Below are positions 53,392 through 64,000 of a stretch of 64,000 bases of DNA, piece after piece. The stretch comes from Atriophallophorus winterbourni. Its lineage: Eukaryota > Platyhelminthes > Trematoda > Plagiorchiida > Microphallidae. The position numbers and the translations under genes were made by a program. The notes beneath the pieces were generated by a model. It saw nothing but the letters and a program-made list of their open reading frames with translations. It made no database searches and was not told the DNA's origin. The stretch's first letter is position 1, and each line of letters begins with the position of its first letter. The stretch lies in the NCBI GenBank assembly GCA_013407085.1, contig JACCGJ010023307.1, positions 1 to 64,000 of the forward strand, written 5' to 3'.

Positions 53392-53642
53392 CCACCGTAG
53401 TCTTTATCCATCTTATACTCGAAATTTCGCACACATTCAGAACCGACGGGAAAATCGTTTTTGCGTAACCAAATTGCGGTTTGATGCCATCGTTCCGGAT
53501 AGCCGGAGAAGAGAAAGGCTTTGCTTTTTGTCACATTCCATGCATTCACGAACCATTCGAACGCAATTGCATCAGACAGGAGTTTTGGTTCTTGGTTCAA
53601 AACAAAACTCCACCTTTTGTATAACTGAATGTCTTTCACCAC
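53392..53642 (-). CDS. Candidate host-gene exon, about 250 nt
   Basis: On the minus strand after GTTTATTCATGTTTTGAAG. The frame reads VVKDIQLYKRWSFVLNQEPK, LLSDAIAFEWFVNAWNVTKS, KAFLFSGYPERWHQTAIWLR, then KNDFPVGSECVRNFEYKMDK and DY. Two donors are possible: TACG|GTGGGT (exon starts at 53396) or TACGGTGG|GTACAT (exon starts at 53392); the second fits the phase of 53243-53285. Rich in aromatic residues with several Trp, it looks like a folded globular protein and unlike any transposon here. I do not recognise the family. Confidence 0.45.
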
Positions 53643-54039
53643 CTTCAAAACATGAATAAACTTTAAACGAACGCCGTTTTTGAAATGTCATGGAAAGTGT
53701 ATAGGAGCGATTAGTTATTGCAATGAAATTGAATTTTGAACATAATTTGATTATCAAGTTAGACGATGCACAGATCATTACAGTATTGCTCGTTTACTCC
53801 AACGGTCAAAACGGTATTTTAACTGAAAGCGTTTATATTTATTTACATCACTCATGCCACTTAAACCTAGTCACGTTTGAAGATTTTATGTGTGCCACAA
53901 ATCAAGCTAGTTTGTGCAGATGGACTAAATTATATTGCATGTGTCTCTGTGACTTGACACACCTAGAATTTGATTTAGCTAATAGTTTGACGTTGTGATG
54001 TACGCTTAAACCATTACATCATTTTATTTATATTGTTTC

Positions 54040-54780
54040 AACCGTTGCGGATAACCTCTCGCTGGGCACGGATATTTATAAGAGAATTCACAGAGCAGCG
54101 GTCATTTTGTCCCGATTAAACTCTCGTGTTTTGGGTAACCGCAAGTTGACTGTAAACACAAAGATGATAGTATATAGCGCGTGAGTACTAAATGCTATAC
54201 AGTACGACAGTGAAACCTGGACCACTCACGCAAGACACGAACTTGAGTTATATGCTTTCCGTCTACGAAGAACCCATCATATCTTAAACATATCATGGTT
54301 AATGCTGAAATGTTTTCAAATGCAGGTCTACGGAGCATGTTTCCCTTATTACGGCACGCCGCTTGCAGTGGCTAGGTCATATCTAAAGAATGGAAAATGG
54401 TATATTTTCTATAGATTAAATGTTTTGTGAGTTGTAATTATGAAGTCAACCATTGAACGGAACGTACTTGCGGTGCAAAAACGTTTGCAAAAAAGACATA
54501 AAAGCTGTTTTTAATTTACCTGTTAGTTTGGTTAATCGCTCACATTGGATGCATTGTGTGAAGCGTCGTTTGCAAGCTGATGTGTAGCAGACATAGGTAT
54601 TGGCAACGGAATACAGATCACGCCGTCGGCGTGGAACTGGCGCCCCACAAACTAGTACTAACCATCGTTGCAAGCGCAGCGGGATAGATTGCAACCCGAA
54701 ATCTTACGGCCTATTCATTCAAAAGCTGTAGAACATGAAACTTTATACAACTGTGATGTACATCCAATGTCTACATCGGC
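54040..54780 (+). mobile_element. LINE family B 3' relic
   Basis: The plus strand reads RRAVILSRLNSRVLGNRKLT-like codons (from ATTTTGTCCCGATTAAACTC), then SETWTTHARHELELYAFRLR, then decayed equivalents of SHWMHCVKRRLQA (CACATTGGATGCATTGTGTG) and the 3' block GTGATGTACATCCAATG. It matches 34181-34960 along its length but has many indels. Confidence 0.7.
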
Positions 54781-55079
54781 GAACAGATTAACAACCGAAC
54801 TACTGTAATGTACAGAGCGCTAATTCATTAAGTTTCCCTTACCGACTACCACACTTGGTCAGACATAACTTGTTTGCCAAAATGAAACGTTATTCTGATC
54901 TAACCTATTTGAATGCACCCAACTTTCATTTTCATGAAAATAAGTTTTAAATTTGGTTAGCATCATGCAGTGAAATAAAGTGATGATAACATTAAACGTT
55001 CAAGATTTCTTGGGAACCACATTACATTCAACTCATTTAATTAGATGATGTAAGTTGCTGATCTAGTCTTAAGAGTTTA
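54781..55079. other. AT-rich DNA, nothing recognised
   Basis: No coding or repeat features seen. Confidence 0.4.
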
Positions 55080-55190
55080 ATATATAAACTACAGACCGAG
55101 GTTCACGAGATCGGAACACGTTAAGCAGAAATTAGCTCTAATATTTGGACGGTCCTGGTTCAAGTCCTACCGTGTTTACACATATCGTTA
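55080..55190 (+). repeat. Possible tRNA-derived repeat remnant
   Basis: GGTTCAAGTCCTACCG near 55159-55174 resembles a tRNA B-box and T-arm. Upstream sequence (GAGGTTCACGAGATCGGAAC) is only loosely like an A-box region. No cloverleaf can be drawn. Confidence 0.2.
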
Positions 55191-55329
55191 AACGTTCAAA
55201 ACACAGATCAGTGTGTATGTAAATTTGACAACATTTATATAAGGGTATCTAACTTGGACAGTATAGCGATTGGTTTTAACATATTTTAGCGCAGTGTAAG
55301 CTAATCGTTCATTCTAAACTTAGCTTTCC

Positions 55330-55530
55330 TTATACGATGTGGTGTTTAGTAAAACTAGTCAATGAAGATGAATATACGATCAGCATCATTTACCGCTCGA
55401 CATCATCCGAAAGCTCATTCAATGATAAGCAAATCGAATCCTTGCAACACACCATAAGATGCCGGACTACGCAATTGCTGATCATTGGCGACTTTAATCT
55501 CCCGCAAGAGGTTAGCACTCAGTGCATTCG
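55330..55530 (+). mobile_element. LINE endonuclease fragment
   Basis: The plus strand reads MWCLVKLVNEDEYTISIIYR, then STSSESSFNDKQIESLQHTI, then LLIIGDFNLPQE. IGDFNLP is the endonuclease catalytic block. It is truncated on both sides. Confidence 0.7.
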
Positions 55531-58139
55531 ATTGAATATAAATTCAAGAATGCTATTGAAATCCGCATATTGTAACCGGAATTAATTTCATATAAAATGT
55601 GTAGTTTGTGTAAACATCATCGTTAGATTATATCTCGCACACCACGAACAAACGTATACAAAACTCGACTTCTTGCCTATTTTGAACGTAATTGGTAATG
55701 TTTGCCTAAATACTTATTGTTACTTCTATTGTTTATCAAATTATACGACGCGCTGGTTTCTGATATCTTCATATTTTGTCCCCAATAGCTGTCCCCTGAG
55801 CTGCATCGCCATCCAGCCGAACCGCTGGGCAACAACACAGGAACGGTACAATCATCTTGTAAAACGGCTGCGCATTAAACAATACATTTGTTTACCGATA
55901 ACCCGCTACGAATTCATATTCATATTAATGAAGATCATTATTTGTGTGTGTGCAGAAACATTATTAATACAAGTATTACAATATTGTTGAACGTACACCT
56001 GTGGAATGATTCAGATTAATAAGCAATCAAACAAATGATTATTTACTATATCAATGTTTGAAACAAAACATGTTAAATTATCTACCTTATAAGCTTCTCA
56101 AATAGTCTCTCATCAATCGGTATTGAGCATCTTGTATTATTAATCAATATTTAAACTTTTATGAATATATCTAGTTAAATTGATGCTGATATCCTTCAAG
56201 TGACTTGGATGCAACGTCCAAACAAGAAATTGCGTGACCCTGTAAACGGTATATTTACACTGTTTGATGATGGCGGTTACATCATTCCACCGAATGAATA
56301 AAATGTAATAACTTACATCATTAATAATTCCCGATTTCATAAGGCTGTTCAACCCTATATTGGTAGGTTTCCCCCCCACACATGTATGAGATAGCATCGC
56401 GTATGCTGGTTAATTTGGAAAATGAATTAGCACAAATACTTTCTATGAAACTATGAGAAATACAGCAGCAGGTTTTTCGAGTATTTTAGGAAGTTGCACA
56501 AATTAAATATATATTTTTGAATATCAGATAATGTTGCTCTGGACATTAAACCTATATTTCGGTGACGGTTTGTTAAAAACAATGTTAAAAAACAATGTGA
56601 ATCCTTCCCTTTCATGACCTTTTGTCACGCTATCCTCCAAAATAACACTGTATTTCATGAGAAATCTGGGTATTACGGATTCAAGTCAACTCAAAACTTA
56701 GTTTTTGTTCTTTTCATTTTAAAATGTTTTGAAAGGATTGATTAGTAGTCGCTATGAAAATGGAATTCGAAGCAATCTGGTAGAGCAGATTTTGGTAACA
56801 TTTCTCCTACAACATATACAATTACTCCGGCCAGAATAAGTAACTGGAATGAATATCACTCAGTCCACCAACATTATTCGTCTACCGCTTGCAACCTTTT
56901 CGTTTTACTTACCCTATTTGTAAAGATAATGCCTACTAGCGTCAACGAAGATACAAAACCCAACAGGAATTTATGTACTATGGTGCTTTATAAGTCGATA
57001 TTTCATATGCGCGTTCAATAGATGTATCGTTTTCGTCAAGATATATTGATGTTAGTTGAGCGTTTGCCAACAACACGGAAATATGTTGCGAATAAAATTT
57101 TTAAACTAATAGAGTATATCAAATGTATGGCTCGCGAAAGATTTTCGTTTACAAAAGCTTAGGTGTATATTCCCTTCAAATATTATCATGCATGGATGAG
57201 TTAGGCGATCTTAGATATATAAAAAGCCCAGTATGAAGTGAATCCGACAATGAATGTTTGAAAATAGATTGTTGGAGCAAGATAGTACAACAACGTGTCA
57301 CTTTTTCGATACATTAATAAAAATATTGTTTTCGTAATTACAATTTCTAGATGTCAAAATATATCATTATGCGGAATATCGCAACGACCAATCAAAAACT
57401 TAGTCACTTTGTGAGAAATTCATATATCGATGAAAGAAATATTTATTCACAGCCACCGAAACCAGTCATGAACGGCATTTTACATCGCTGCATGATGGTA
57501 TACGATGATACGTCCTGGAAATGTTGCTAGCGATGATTTTAAAAGTCATAACAACCGAATATTTAGCAATATATATAAGGTCAATATGATTCATGTGACA
57601 ATGAAAATTAGTTTATCCTACTTTATTTATTTTTTTAAAGGAAATCGCTTCGCATTGCACGTACTCAATTGTGGATTATCCCATGTTCCTTTATATTCTG
57701 CGGAACGATAAAAATTGATAATTTTAAACTCATAAAATAATGTATTTAAATTTCAAAATAAACTTCGCTAAATAAAATTGTTGCAGGCTATGTCACCAAC
57801 TTCCTCACCATCTGAAATATAATTCTTCGGTTGCATATCATGCATTGTAAACATAAAGAAAGAATTTCATTTGAGCAATCTGTTAATGAGGTTCCGACAT
57901 ACAACACACACAAAACATTGCTTTGACATTTCGTTGTATGATATGATCTATCTTGAGTTCTATTGAACTGAGAATTTCTACCTGAAGATGGAGTTATTAA
58001 CAATCTAGTCGTACTTCATATGATCAGCATTTTATAAAATGTCTTTTTTCATGATAACCCATGAAACTATCTACTTGTACTGGATGAATTTACGATTAAT
58101 TTACATGTATAACGATATATATTTTATGTTCTACTGTGT
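55531..58139. other. AT-rich DNA; weak exon-like signals only
   Basis: Donor-like ACTTAC (minus-strand GTAAGT) occurs at 56307-56312 next to a minus-strand frame ending LNSLMKSGIIND, and another near 56906. An acceptor-like TATATTTCAG lies near 57810. None forms a convincing exon. Confidence 0.3.
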
Positions 58140-58232
58140 ATACAGCGCGTGTGAAATATATACCTCACTGTACGGCAGTGAAACATGGTCCATGCAATCA
58201 AGACATGAATGGACATTGAATGCATCCTTCAA
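58140..58232 (+). mobile_element. LINE family B scrap
   Basis: TACAGCGCGTGTGAAATA, then LYGSETWSMQSRHEWTLNA in translation, which matches LLYGSETWTTHARHERKLNA of family B. It is joined abruptly to CR1-like sequence at about 58232. Confidence 0.6.
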
Positions 58233-59620
58233 TCATAAAACCGGCAAATGTCCTGGGCCAGATGGACTAACAAATCTAATATTGAAGCAATGTGCGAATG
58301 TTCTTTACCAAACACTCACGCAAATGTACAAGCAAACACTTTCGCATATGTTTGATTACTCCTGATTGGGAACGAGAAAAAAATAACTCGTATCTTTCTA
58401 ATTACCAACCAGTTATTCTGTTACCTGTTATTTTCAATTTAATTGAGCGCCTCATTGTTGACTCTCTAATAAAACATCTTAAGCATGTGCAATTGCTTTC
58501 GAGGAAACTGTACGGATTTAGACGGATTTATTCCTATTTATATAATTTGTGAATGCTTTTAGATGATTGGCAAAATCGATAGATAAACGGCGAGCAATAA
58601 TCTTTCGTTACATTAATTGCATCAAAGCATTTGATATTGCAAACCAAAGATTAATATTGCTGATGCTTGTAAGGCACATTCTCGATGAAGATTGTTGAAT
58701 TGTGTAAAACGTTGTTCAAAAAAACCCACTATTTACAGACTTGGTCACGTGCTTTAATAAAACCAGTTGCAGCAACCAGCCAACTTCCTCGATGTATAAT
58801 CCTTGCTACGATTCTCTCTCTGGTTGATGTCAATGAAGTACCGGAAATTTTTTGATGTAAAATTTCATTATTTACGTACGAATAAATGATATGGCGTTGC
58901 ATCAATAACTCAGAAGACTGCTTCCCATCACTATATCACTGTTCACTATTGATTGATGAAGAACAAACTCCCATTTTACTTCTACAAATGCAGGCTGATG
59001 TAAATTCCAAAGAAATGTCGCAAATGATTTATTGGTTCACATCTCATTGAGAATTAATGCAAAGATAAATATTTGATTACTGTCATGTTAATGTCAACAC
59101 GGGTGCCTAATATACTCGAACGGGTATTTGGGAAATATTTTAAAAATTTCTTTCAAGATATTTTGAAGGATTATGATTGCAAATATCGAGACCAGTCATG
59201 AACCTAGCTGTGCATTCATGGTGTACGTGATTCAAATATGATGTAGAACGTATGCACAATAGTCATCACTGCAAAAGAGCATGCGAATCAATCCTTATAA
59301 AAAGTGGATAGCTCCTTTGAATGTGTTCCCCATTCCCAATCGATGAATCAGAATAGACTTTATTTCAATTTGAAAACCATTTCTATGCCCCGAAAGGGAA
59401 TAAGCGAATTCGTAAAAGCAATTAGCGGACCAAGAATATAAACTGGTACGAACCGATTCGCGCCTGAAATATTTTACTTTGAACGGTTTGGCATATATTG
59501 TTGCTCACTGCACTAGCTTGACAGACTTTAAACCTACATTAGACGACTTTACATCGAATACTTTGTTTGCAAAATACGTATACACTGTTCAACGTAACTG
59601 CTCATATTGTTCATACATGG
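58233..59620 (+). mobile_element. Decayed CR1-like LINE
   Basis: Plus-strand blocks in order: NHKTGKCPGPDGLTNLILKQ, CANVLYQTLTQMYKQTLSHM, YLSNYQPVILLPVIFNLIER, FRRIYSYLYNL (58235-58552), RYINCIKAFDIANQRLIL (about 58607-58660), and a C-terminal LAYIVAHCTSLTDFKPTLDD near 59488-59545. All blocks are separated by stops and indels. Confidence 0.65.
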
Positions 59621-59882
59621 CCATTGAAAATGTTACCATTATATGGTTATTATTAAGTTCGGTTGTTTTTTTAGAACGTCAACATTCTTGAATTTCTATG
59701 ACACAATATCAAAACATTCTAGCCTGTAGCTTTGCATATTAGTATGAAAATCTACCTAATTCCAGGTAGGAATAATACATCGCATGATTGGACATTCTGA
59801 CTCAAAATGAATTGAATCATGAAACTGAAGCATAGAATTTATTATGGCAAAACAAAGACCCATGTGTCTGCGCGAAACTAAC

Positions 59883-59959
59883 GTAAGTAGAACAAATGTA
59901 GAATCTGTGTATCCATACACCATTAAAATAAGCAATTTGAGTGATGTCATACAGAATAC
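59883..59959 (-). CDS. Candidate 77-nt exon (third of a phase-matched trio)
   Basis: On the minus strand, the acceptor CAGTCCCCCTCAG precedes GTATTCTGTATGACATC, with the donor TAC|GTTAGT after it. With two leading bases the frame reads ILYDITQIAYFNGVWIHRFY, then ICSTY. The leading GT completes a codon with the final C of the exon at 60280-60496, giving Arg. It ends in phase 0. Unknown protein. Confidence 0.5.
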
Positions 59960-60279
59960 CTGAGGGGGACTGAAGTTAATTGAGTGAATGTGTGTTTATC
60001 TAAGGAGAACAGTTCCGTCCATGCTCATTTGTTTACAAACAAGCCACCGAATGTAAGCGAGTGAGGCATTTTCAGTTGTTTATAAGGTTATTCGCAGCAT
60101 CCTCATGAAAATTTGAATGGAGCAAATAAATGTTATGCCACATGAATCGTGTTCCATCATGCTCACCGGTTTTAATTATCCAGACAAATAATCATTAATA
60201 CATGTTGTTCAATTCGAATGACTTATCGAACCTATAGTCTCGATATTCCTGAACGACATCAAAAGAAGAAGCAACTCAC

Positions 60280-60496
60280 GTTGATTGAATTCCAACAAAC
60301 TGGATGTAATTGTGATCACATTGTAGTTATTTTGACGATATATGCTCTTAATTTCCATTCGTAGCTTCATGGGTTCCTCATCGGATGGTACATGGTTCGT
60401 GGTTAATCTGATTCGTAACAAATATTTGTCATCATCCATCAAGTTCATGAATCCAATCAGTTTGCAGTTGATTATTTGTTGGGGGCGCGGCATTAT
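60280..60496 (-). CDS. Candidate 217-nt exon (second of a phase-matched trio)
   Basis: On the minus strand, an acceptor ACGATATAG follows a TA/TG-rich tract. The frame is IMPRPQQIINCKLIGFMNLM, DDDKYLLRIRLTTNHVPSDE, EPMKLRMEIKSIYRQNNYNV, then ITITSSLLEFNQ, ending with one base before the donor AAC|GTGAGT. The stretch has a balanced, globular composition and no stop. Beyond the donor the frame continues for only about 23 codons. An alternative is a start at the internal ATG. I cannot name the protein. Confidence 0.55.
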
Positions 60497-60502
60497 CTAT
60501 AT

Positions 60503-60537
60503 CGTGTAGACACACACACACATATATATATATATAA
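60503..60537. repeat. (CA)n/(TA)n microsatellite
   Basis: A short run of CACACACACA passing into TATATATATA, within a predicted 103-nt intron of the candidate gene. Confidence 0.85.
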
Positions 60538-60599
60538 TGAATAGATCTTGTGTTAATACAGAGTACTTCTTAGTAATTATTAAATATCGTCAAACTTAC

Positions 60600-60694
60600 G
60601 TCACATGATAGTTCCGAAAGAACTGTTTCCAGTGTACCCAAGAGTTGAGCTTCTTCAATCTTTGGAGAATTATCTATTTCCAATATCATTTCAA
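60600..60694 (-). CDS. Candidate 95-nt exon (first of a phase-matched trio)
   Basis: On the minus strand, the acceptor TTTTCCTCTCGTCCAAAG precedes TTGAAATGATATTGG, and the donor GAC|GTAAGT follows. With two leading bases the frame reads EMILEIDNSPKIEEAQLLGT, then LETVLSELSCD. It ends in phase 0 and so joins in frame to the exon at 60280-60496. The upstream exon should end with one base and was not found. Confidence 0.5.
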
Positions 60695-60699
60695 CTTTG

Positions 60700-63000
60700 G
60701 ACGAGAGGAAAATATGAAATATATAGATTCAAGACTCCAAAAGTTGTAAATTTTTTAGCTTGAAATAAAATAACAAATCATGTCAATAGTGGCTTCTGTT
60801 CACACGAATTCAGAATCCACACAAAAATTCAGTGAAATAATCAAATCTAATCGGAATCCCAAACAATACTAATTTGAGTGCTTTGCACCACTCATAATCA
60901 ATGACCCGGTTCGTAACGTTTGCGCTTATCAGAAACAGACAGAAGGATCAGAATCCACATGCGTTTGACACATTGCAGAAAACATAAATTATTTCTTGTC
61001 GAAAGCCAATTTCAGATAAGGTCGATACGACCAACCTGTTCAATTCAATGAGCCGACACTCATGTGCTGTTCAATCACACACTTCGCTTTTATCACTGGG
61101 AAACAAAACGAAAAAACTTCCTAATAAATATTCAATCATCTAACAATGCGCAAGTTTAGGCAGTTCCAGCACGTCCTAATAATCATGAAGCAGTGGAGAA
61201 ACAAACACGAATGTTAGGCTTAGCATGCGCAGATTGATTTGACCAAAAACATTCGAAATTAGTTAGTTCGGGCATAGTACTTTGTCCCTAAGAGTTATTT
61301 AATGCTTTATTGAATTTCCCACACATCAGTTTGATATTGAAGGTGTAAAGTATAAGCACCATGATTATTTGCGAGAACTTAAAATCTCACTTTTAACATC
61401 AACAAATGTTTTTAATTTATGAACATTCATTCAGACCAATCTTCATCACAAAACGTTTCCAGAGCAACCAGCTTGAAACCAATAATGTGTGTGTATCAGG
61501 GCTACCGTAACAAAATTTCTCCGGTTTTTATCAACGCTTTGTGCACATTAAAAGCAATATATATATATATATATATATAGTTTTATGAATCAGCCTTGAC
61601 CTCGGAACAACTCTCGTTCATGGCTGACACATTGTTTAGAAAAAAATGGAATATTAGCTTGCAAAATATAATTGCTTAAGATGAGCAATTCGAAAACAAC
61701 GACTGATTTCAATTTGAGGAAATGAATATGAATTATATATGATTTCAAAATCAATAATAGCTTCAATTTCTATCAAACACAAAAAAACAGGAATGATTTC
61801 GGGCTCTTTACATTCATCGGGTCGGGACAGAGTAACCCGAATTCAAATATATTGAAACAGTTGATTAATTTTGAAAGACTCGAAAGTTAGCCTCTGGTAT
61901 ATAAGTTTGCATAATCAGGACATTCTATCATTTATGTCCATGCATACTTAGATATTAGATTATTAGTTTTGGCATTGTCCCGTAAACGTCGAGTATTTAA
62001 ATGTTGCATTGTTTTCCGCCATTACATGTACGAAAGAATATTGATTGTTGTGGACCATTAGAAATTGCGGTCTACGCACAAAATTATTTTTTCCAAACAT
62101 TAATTTATTCCCAAATCGATTCGTAAAAAAATATTCTACACATAATTTTCGTTTTTAATTTAGATTAAACAGGAAGATATGCATTGTAGATACATTTGCT
62201 GCTTGCGTGTGGTCACTTCACCTAAGAGAACGGCTCAAGTTTGCTTTCTTAGGGTTCGACACGATAATTTCCACCTCGTACACACTCCATGTTTCAGTCG
62301 ACCATTTATGATATAGTTGTACCAACCCTGCCAGCTTTTAAAGGAATATGACCGCCAGAAATGTAGACAATTTTGTAGAAATTTATATTACGTTTTGCGA
62401 CAATGTCAAGCCACCTTAAATCAATGAGTTTCTCATTAAATCCTAGAGCTTGAGTTCATCAAATCTCACTCAAAATCAGAAAGATTTGCGAGTTTATAAG
62501 GATGAATGACTTTTTGCTTGAAAGCATGCAACATGCAGGCTACATTTCCAATTAAAAATCATTACTAGATACGAGAAATGGTGTCTCTGTGTGAATATGA
62601 AGCAAAGTACTGGTTGAATCAATGAGTATACCTCGAGCATAGGATTTAAAAATGATCTACATAACATGGAGATTTTTAAATTCCTATTTTCGGATTAGGA
62701 GGGTCTATTCCAACAGGAAATGCTTGGATAAACGTGTAATTTGAGAAGACTCTAAATATAACCAAATTCCGTTAATTTAACGAGGGAATTTTCTAAGAAG
62801 TCCTGACTGACATGTGTTTAATAATGATAGAGTCAGCATAATTTATTATAGCAATGTTGTTGTTTGGATATCACCGTATGAGTTGTTAAGACCAGCCGTC
62901 TAACATGCACCTAATATTTACATCAAATTTCACAGCTGTAGAAAATATCGTTTATAAACCTCCAATCGGACAACGTGATTACGTTGTTTCAGAATTTAAG
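60700..63000. other. AT-rich DNA, no supported gene
   Basis: No further exon of the candidate minus-strand gene could be placed. A (TA)n run lies at about 61557-61579. Confidence 0.4.
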
Positions 63001-64000
63001 TAATTTTGTAGAGCTGGGCGCAATATTGAAGCGTCGAAATGCGTGAGAAGTGTGAACTACTATGCTCTGTGTGCCGAAATTCAAAACAATTGTTTCGCAC
63101 AACTAGATTACTTAGATCCGAATAGTCATTGGCGGTCTTTCTCACAGCACCTTGAATCTATATTCAAGGAACTTTCAGTGTTGATTTTGAAGAAAACCAT
63201 TCGCAACGTGATAAATGTTTTCTACGAAGCAGGACAAAAAGTGGATGAAACGAAATGCCGTAGCATGGGATTTTCACAAGGATCTTAACACAGCTGACTA
63301 TCGGGCACGCACGACTGCGAAACAAAGTTATCAGCTTTACTCGAGATGATAAACAAGCGTTATAATCGCAACTGATTTCTCAGATGCATCAGAATCCGAA
63401 GCTCTTCTACAGACTTGGAAATGATGGAACGAATATGAAAACCAGGAGTCTATACCCTAAATGTTTCGTCCGGACTCACAAAAATCCATAAATCATACCA
63501 CTGACGTGTTATCAGAATGTTATGCCGGTGGTTTTGCGCCTAATTCAACGGAGCCTGATCAGGAACTAATCATTCGACTTGACCGACCGACCTTCAGTGA
63601 AGTATTGATTACTCTGATGGTGGTAGCGCAGCACGCACGGAAAATCAACGTAAATAAATCTCAAGGACCGTGCGGGATTACTCTAAATCTCTTACTAAAC
63701 CTCTAACTTGCATGTTGATTGATTTGCTCCAGCTGGCGTACTACCAAAAGACTGGAAACTTGGACAAATAATACCCATATACAAAGATTTCTGTCGTTCT
63801 GAAGTCACAATTACAGGCCGGTGACCTTACTGTCTTCGGTATCAAACGTTTTGGAGCGAATAATGACCGCAGAAATCGTGCGACGTCTGGAAACGAACCA
63901 ACTTTTAGCAGTTGCCCAACATGGATTTCGCAGAAATCGCTGTTGTCTAACAAAGTTGCTGAAAAGCTTAGACAATACTTAATAATTCGACAGAGGGGAT
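63000..64000 (+). mobile_element. LINE relic running off the window
   Basis: Plus-strand blocks: ALCAEIQNNCFAQLDYLDPN, HWRSFSQHLESIFKELSVLI and KTIRNVINVFYEAGQKVDET (63043-63288). They are followed by decayed NPKLFYRLGNDGTNMK, VLPKDWKLGQIIPIYKDFCR (about 63735-63795), a YRPV-type segment, and AQHGFRRNRCCLTKLL (about 63915-63963). The order is pre-RT linker then RT fingers, and the palm must lie beyond 64000. Stops and indels are frequent. Confidence 0.75.

Noticed and set aside
56140..56397. Minus-strand 85-codon frame as an exon
   Set aside because: Only a donor-like GTAAGT is good; the acceptor is weak and the most protein-like frame stops before the donor.

Overview
This window looks like repeat-dominated nuclear DNA from a flatworm, most likely a digenean trematode and possibly a schistosome relative. 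The reasons are the mix of transposon families (CR1-like and RTE-like LINEs, Penelope-like elements with GIY-YIG endonucleases, hammerhead-ribozyme repeats), the AT-rich intergenic DNA, and candidate host exons that are tiny and spread over tens of kilobases. I see no bacterial operons, rRNA genes, phage or CRISPR. The taxonomic call is an inference from family resemblance.

The centrepiece is a tandem array of about 18 units of roughly 243 bp at 11079-15436. Each unit carries a complete type I hammerhead ribozyme design: CTGACGA, then stem II, then GAAA, then a palindromic loop-less stem III (ACCGGT), a GTA cleavage triplet, and a two-part stem I. The array is bounded by an exact 12-bp target-site duplication, TTGCCCTGGTGT at 11067-11078 and 15437-15448. 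It was inserted into the PHD-finger codons of a CR1-like LINE ORF1. This matches the architecture described for metazoan retrozymes, which are non-autonomous elements that make small circular RNAs. The first unit of the array is inverted relative to the rest. Decayed relatives lie at 1737-1930, 42790-42960, 45316-45480 and probably 46090-46340.

Penelope-like elements (PLEs) are the suspected partner of such retrozymes, and they occur at 2735-3305, 35890-37575, 37590-39175 (head-to-head with the previous copy) and 40370-40965. The copy ending near 39175 has its own hammerhead motif at 39095-39137, also with a self-complementary loop-less stem III. The copy ending near 40965 has the same site with a broken core.

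Region by region. 1-1206: LINE with an (AAG)n tail. 1.2-5.5 kb: PLE and LINE scraps plus unassigned DNA. 5.55-6.19 kb: long (TATG)n microsatellite. 7.1-9.9 kb: nested short interspersed elements and LINE fragments. 10-19.4 kb: a LINE fragment, then a near full-length but dead CR1-like LINE containing the retrozyme array. 19.4-34.2 kb: pile-up of mostly minus-strand CR1-like LINEs, some plus-strand LINE fragments, and one candidate host exon broken by a LINE. 34.2-41 kb: LINE 3' ends and PLEs. 41-64 kb: AT-rich DNA with scattered minus-strand candidate host exons at 41.3-53.6 kb and 59.9-60.7 kb, plus old LINE fragments.

I do not recognise the host gene or genes. Almost all coding matter here is transposon-derived and broken by stops or frameshifts. 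The longest open stretches are two CR1-like reverse transcriptase C-terminal ORFs at 26303-27385 and 48180-49121.
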